DNA of 64,000 nt, taken from positions 3,807,001 through 3,871,000 of the forward strand of contig NZ_JARVTG010000001.1 in the NCBI RefSeq assembly GCF_029846635.1, written 5' to 3'. This DNA is from Pokkaliibacter sp. MBI-7 (GTDB taxonomy: Bacteria > Pseudomonadota > Gammaproteobacteria > Pseudomonadales > Balneatricaceae). Made by a program: the position numbers and the translations under genes. Positions 63,325 to 64,000 of the stretch are shown piece after piece (position 1 is the first letter of the stretch; the number at the start of each line of letters is the position of its first letter). The notes below the pieces were generated by a model. The model saw only the letters and a list, made by a program, of their open reading frames with translations, was not told where the DNA came from and ran no database searches.

Positions 63325-63705
63325 TTAATGCAACGCCATGGGCTTGGCCAGAGTAAAGGCTGGGATAGGGGCCTGGAACAGCTGGCCATCTTCGCCTTTC
63401 ATTTCGTAATAACCACGCATGCTGCCAACAGCTGTCGCCAGCACGCAGCCGCTGCTGTACTGATAGCTGCTGCCGGGGGCGATCAGAGGTTGTTCCCCGA
63501 CCACCCCCTTGCCTTTGACTTCCTGAATCTGCTGGTTGCCATCAGTGATAATCCAGTGGCGGTTCAGCAGTTGTGCAGCTTGTAGACCCGTATTGTGGAT
63601 GGTGATGGTATAGCTGAAGACGAAGCGGTTTTCTTCGGGCACCGACTGGTCGCTCAGGTACTGCGTTTCCATATCTACCATGATGGGGGGCATCTCTGTA
63701 CTCAT
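63325..63705 (-). CDS. apaG: ApaG protein
   Basis: This 126-residue protein carries the DUF525 fold: SDQSVPEENRFVFSYTITIH, WIITDGNQQIQEVKGKGVVG and GSMRGYYEMKGEDG. Its role is unproven; it usually sits between rsmA and apaH, as here. It starts on the ATGA overlap with the rsmA stop. Confidence 0.95.
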   Translation of the reverse strand: MSTEMPPIMVDMETQYLSDQSVPEENRFVFSYTITIHNTGLQAAQLLNRHWIITDGNQQIQEVKGKGVVGEQPLIAPGSSYQYSSGCVLATAVGSMRGYYEMKGEDGQLFQAPIPAFTLAKPMALH

Positions 63706-64000
63706 TCTGCTGCTCCTGATCCGTCAGTGGTATGAGTGACTGGCGTAGGGTGGAGCTGAAAATACAGGTCACTGAGGCGCACGTAATCCTGCAGGCTCAA
63801 ATGTTCGGGGCGATCTCCCGGGTTAATTCCCAGAGATTCAATATGCGATGCCTCCAGCAGGGGTTTGAGCGTATTGCGCAGGGTCTTGCGTCGCTGGCTG
63901 AAGGCCGTGCGCACCACCAGATCCAGAGCCGGTAGAGATTGTGCTGGGTGTGGCAGTTCTGTGTAAGGCGCCAGACGTACAATAGCTGAGTCGACCTTGG
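63702..64000 (-). CDS. rsmA: 16S rRNA dimethyladenosine transferase, C-terminal part
   Basis: Only the last about 98 residues are inside the window; the gene continues beyond base 64000. KVDSAIVRLAPYTELPHPA and RTAFSQRRKTLRNTLKPLL are the C-terminal RsmA (KsgA) signature. GDRPEHLSLQDYVRLSDLYF is the tail. The complete enzyme dimethylates A1518 and A1519 of 16S rRNA. It overlaps apaG by four bases. Confidence 0.95.
   Translation of the reverse strand, partial: KVDSAIVRLAPYTELPHPAQSLPALDLVVRTAFSQRRKTLRNTLKPLLEASHIESLGINPGDRPEHLSLQDYVRLSDLYFQLHPTPVTHTTDGSGAAE

Overview
The window looks like chromosomal DNA of a Gram-negative, probably marine, gammaproteobacterium of the Oceanospirillales/Pseudomonadales type. 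The strongest clue is the right-hand 12 kb. It holds rpoD, dnaG, yqeY and rpsU, with tsaD reading the other way, then plsY, folB, folK, cca, glpE, apaH, apaG and rsmA. That is the order I know from Pseudomonas. Sarcosine oxidase genes next to glyA, a stand-alone PilU and a MotAB pair fit the same group. I cannot name a genus.

Region 1 (1 to about 27.6 kb) is almost entirely on the minus strand and is one large surface-polysaccharide locus. Read in the direction of transcription it starts with an RfaH-type antiterminator and a perfect 11-base ops element. Next come a WecA-like initiating transferase, a small lipoprotein of unknown function, a KpsD/Wza-type outer-membrane exporter, three glycosyltransferases, KpsM and KpsT, and a KpsE-type co-polymerase with a repeated Gln/Pro-rich head. 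The four dTDP-rhamnose genes follow. After them come a 1436-residue repeat/TPR/double glycosyltransferase, a methyltransferase-sulfotransferase fusion, another glycosyltransferase, a VioA/VioB-like pair for a dTDP-4-acetamido sugar, a methyltransferase, a split HAD/rhamnan-type pair, and a sulfotransferase cut by the window edge. The part from about 3.6 to 13.7 kb is visibly AT-rich compared with the flanks, which suggests acquired cargo. The predicted product is a rhamnose- and 4-amino-sugar-containing glycan that is probably sulfated and methylated, exported by a capsule-type ABC system, with its long operon driven by RfaH.

Region 2 (28.3 to 41.2 kb) is mixed core and accessory DNA. It has pilU, a TPP-riboswitch-controlled thiamine transporter (thiBPQ), a VanZ-like protein with a small MITE inserted exactly at its stop codon, gmhA, an EAL phosphodiesterase with a possible sensory tail, a LysR regulator divergent from an ALDH7-type dehydrogenase, a metallophosphoesterase, and ribB behind an FMN riboswitch and a good promoter.

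Region 3 (41.3 to 50.9 kb) holds glyA followed by soxBDAG. These genes oxidise sarcosine to glycine and methylene-THF, and GlyA joins the two into serine. MotA/MotB stator genes follow, between clear terminators.

Region 4 (50.9 to 64 kb) has two unrecognised minus-strand genes, a tRNA-Ile(CAU), the rpsU-yqeY-dnaG-rpoD macromolecular synthesis operon, divergent tsaD, and the folate, tRNA-end and ApaH/ApaG/RsmA genes. The last gene is cut by the window edge.

The most unusual material is in region 1: the linked RfaH/ops control, the sulfotransferase fusion, the duplicated-TPR giant glycosyltransferase, and the mix of WecA-type initiation with KpsMTED-type export.
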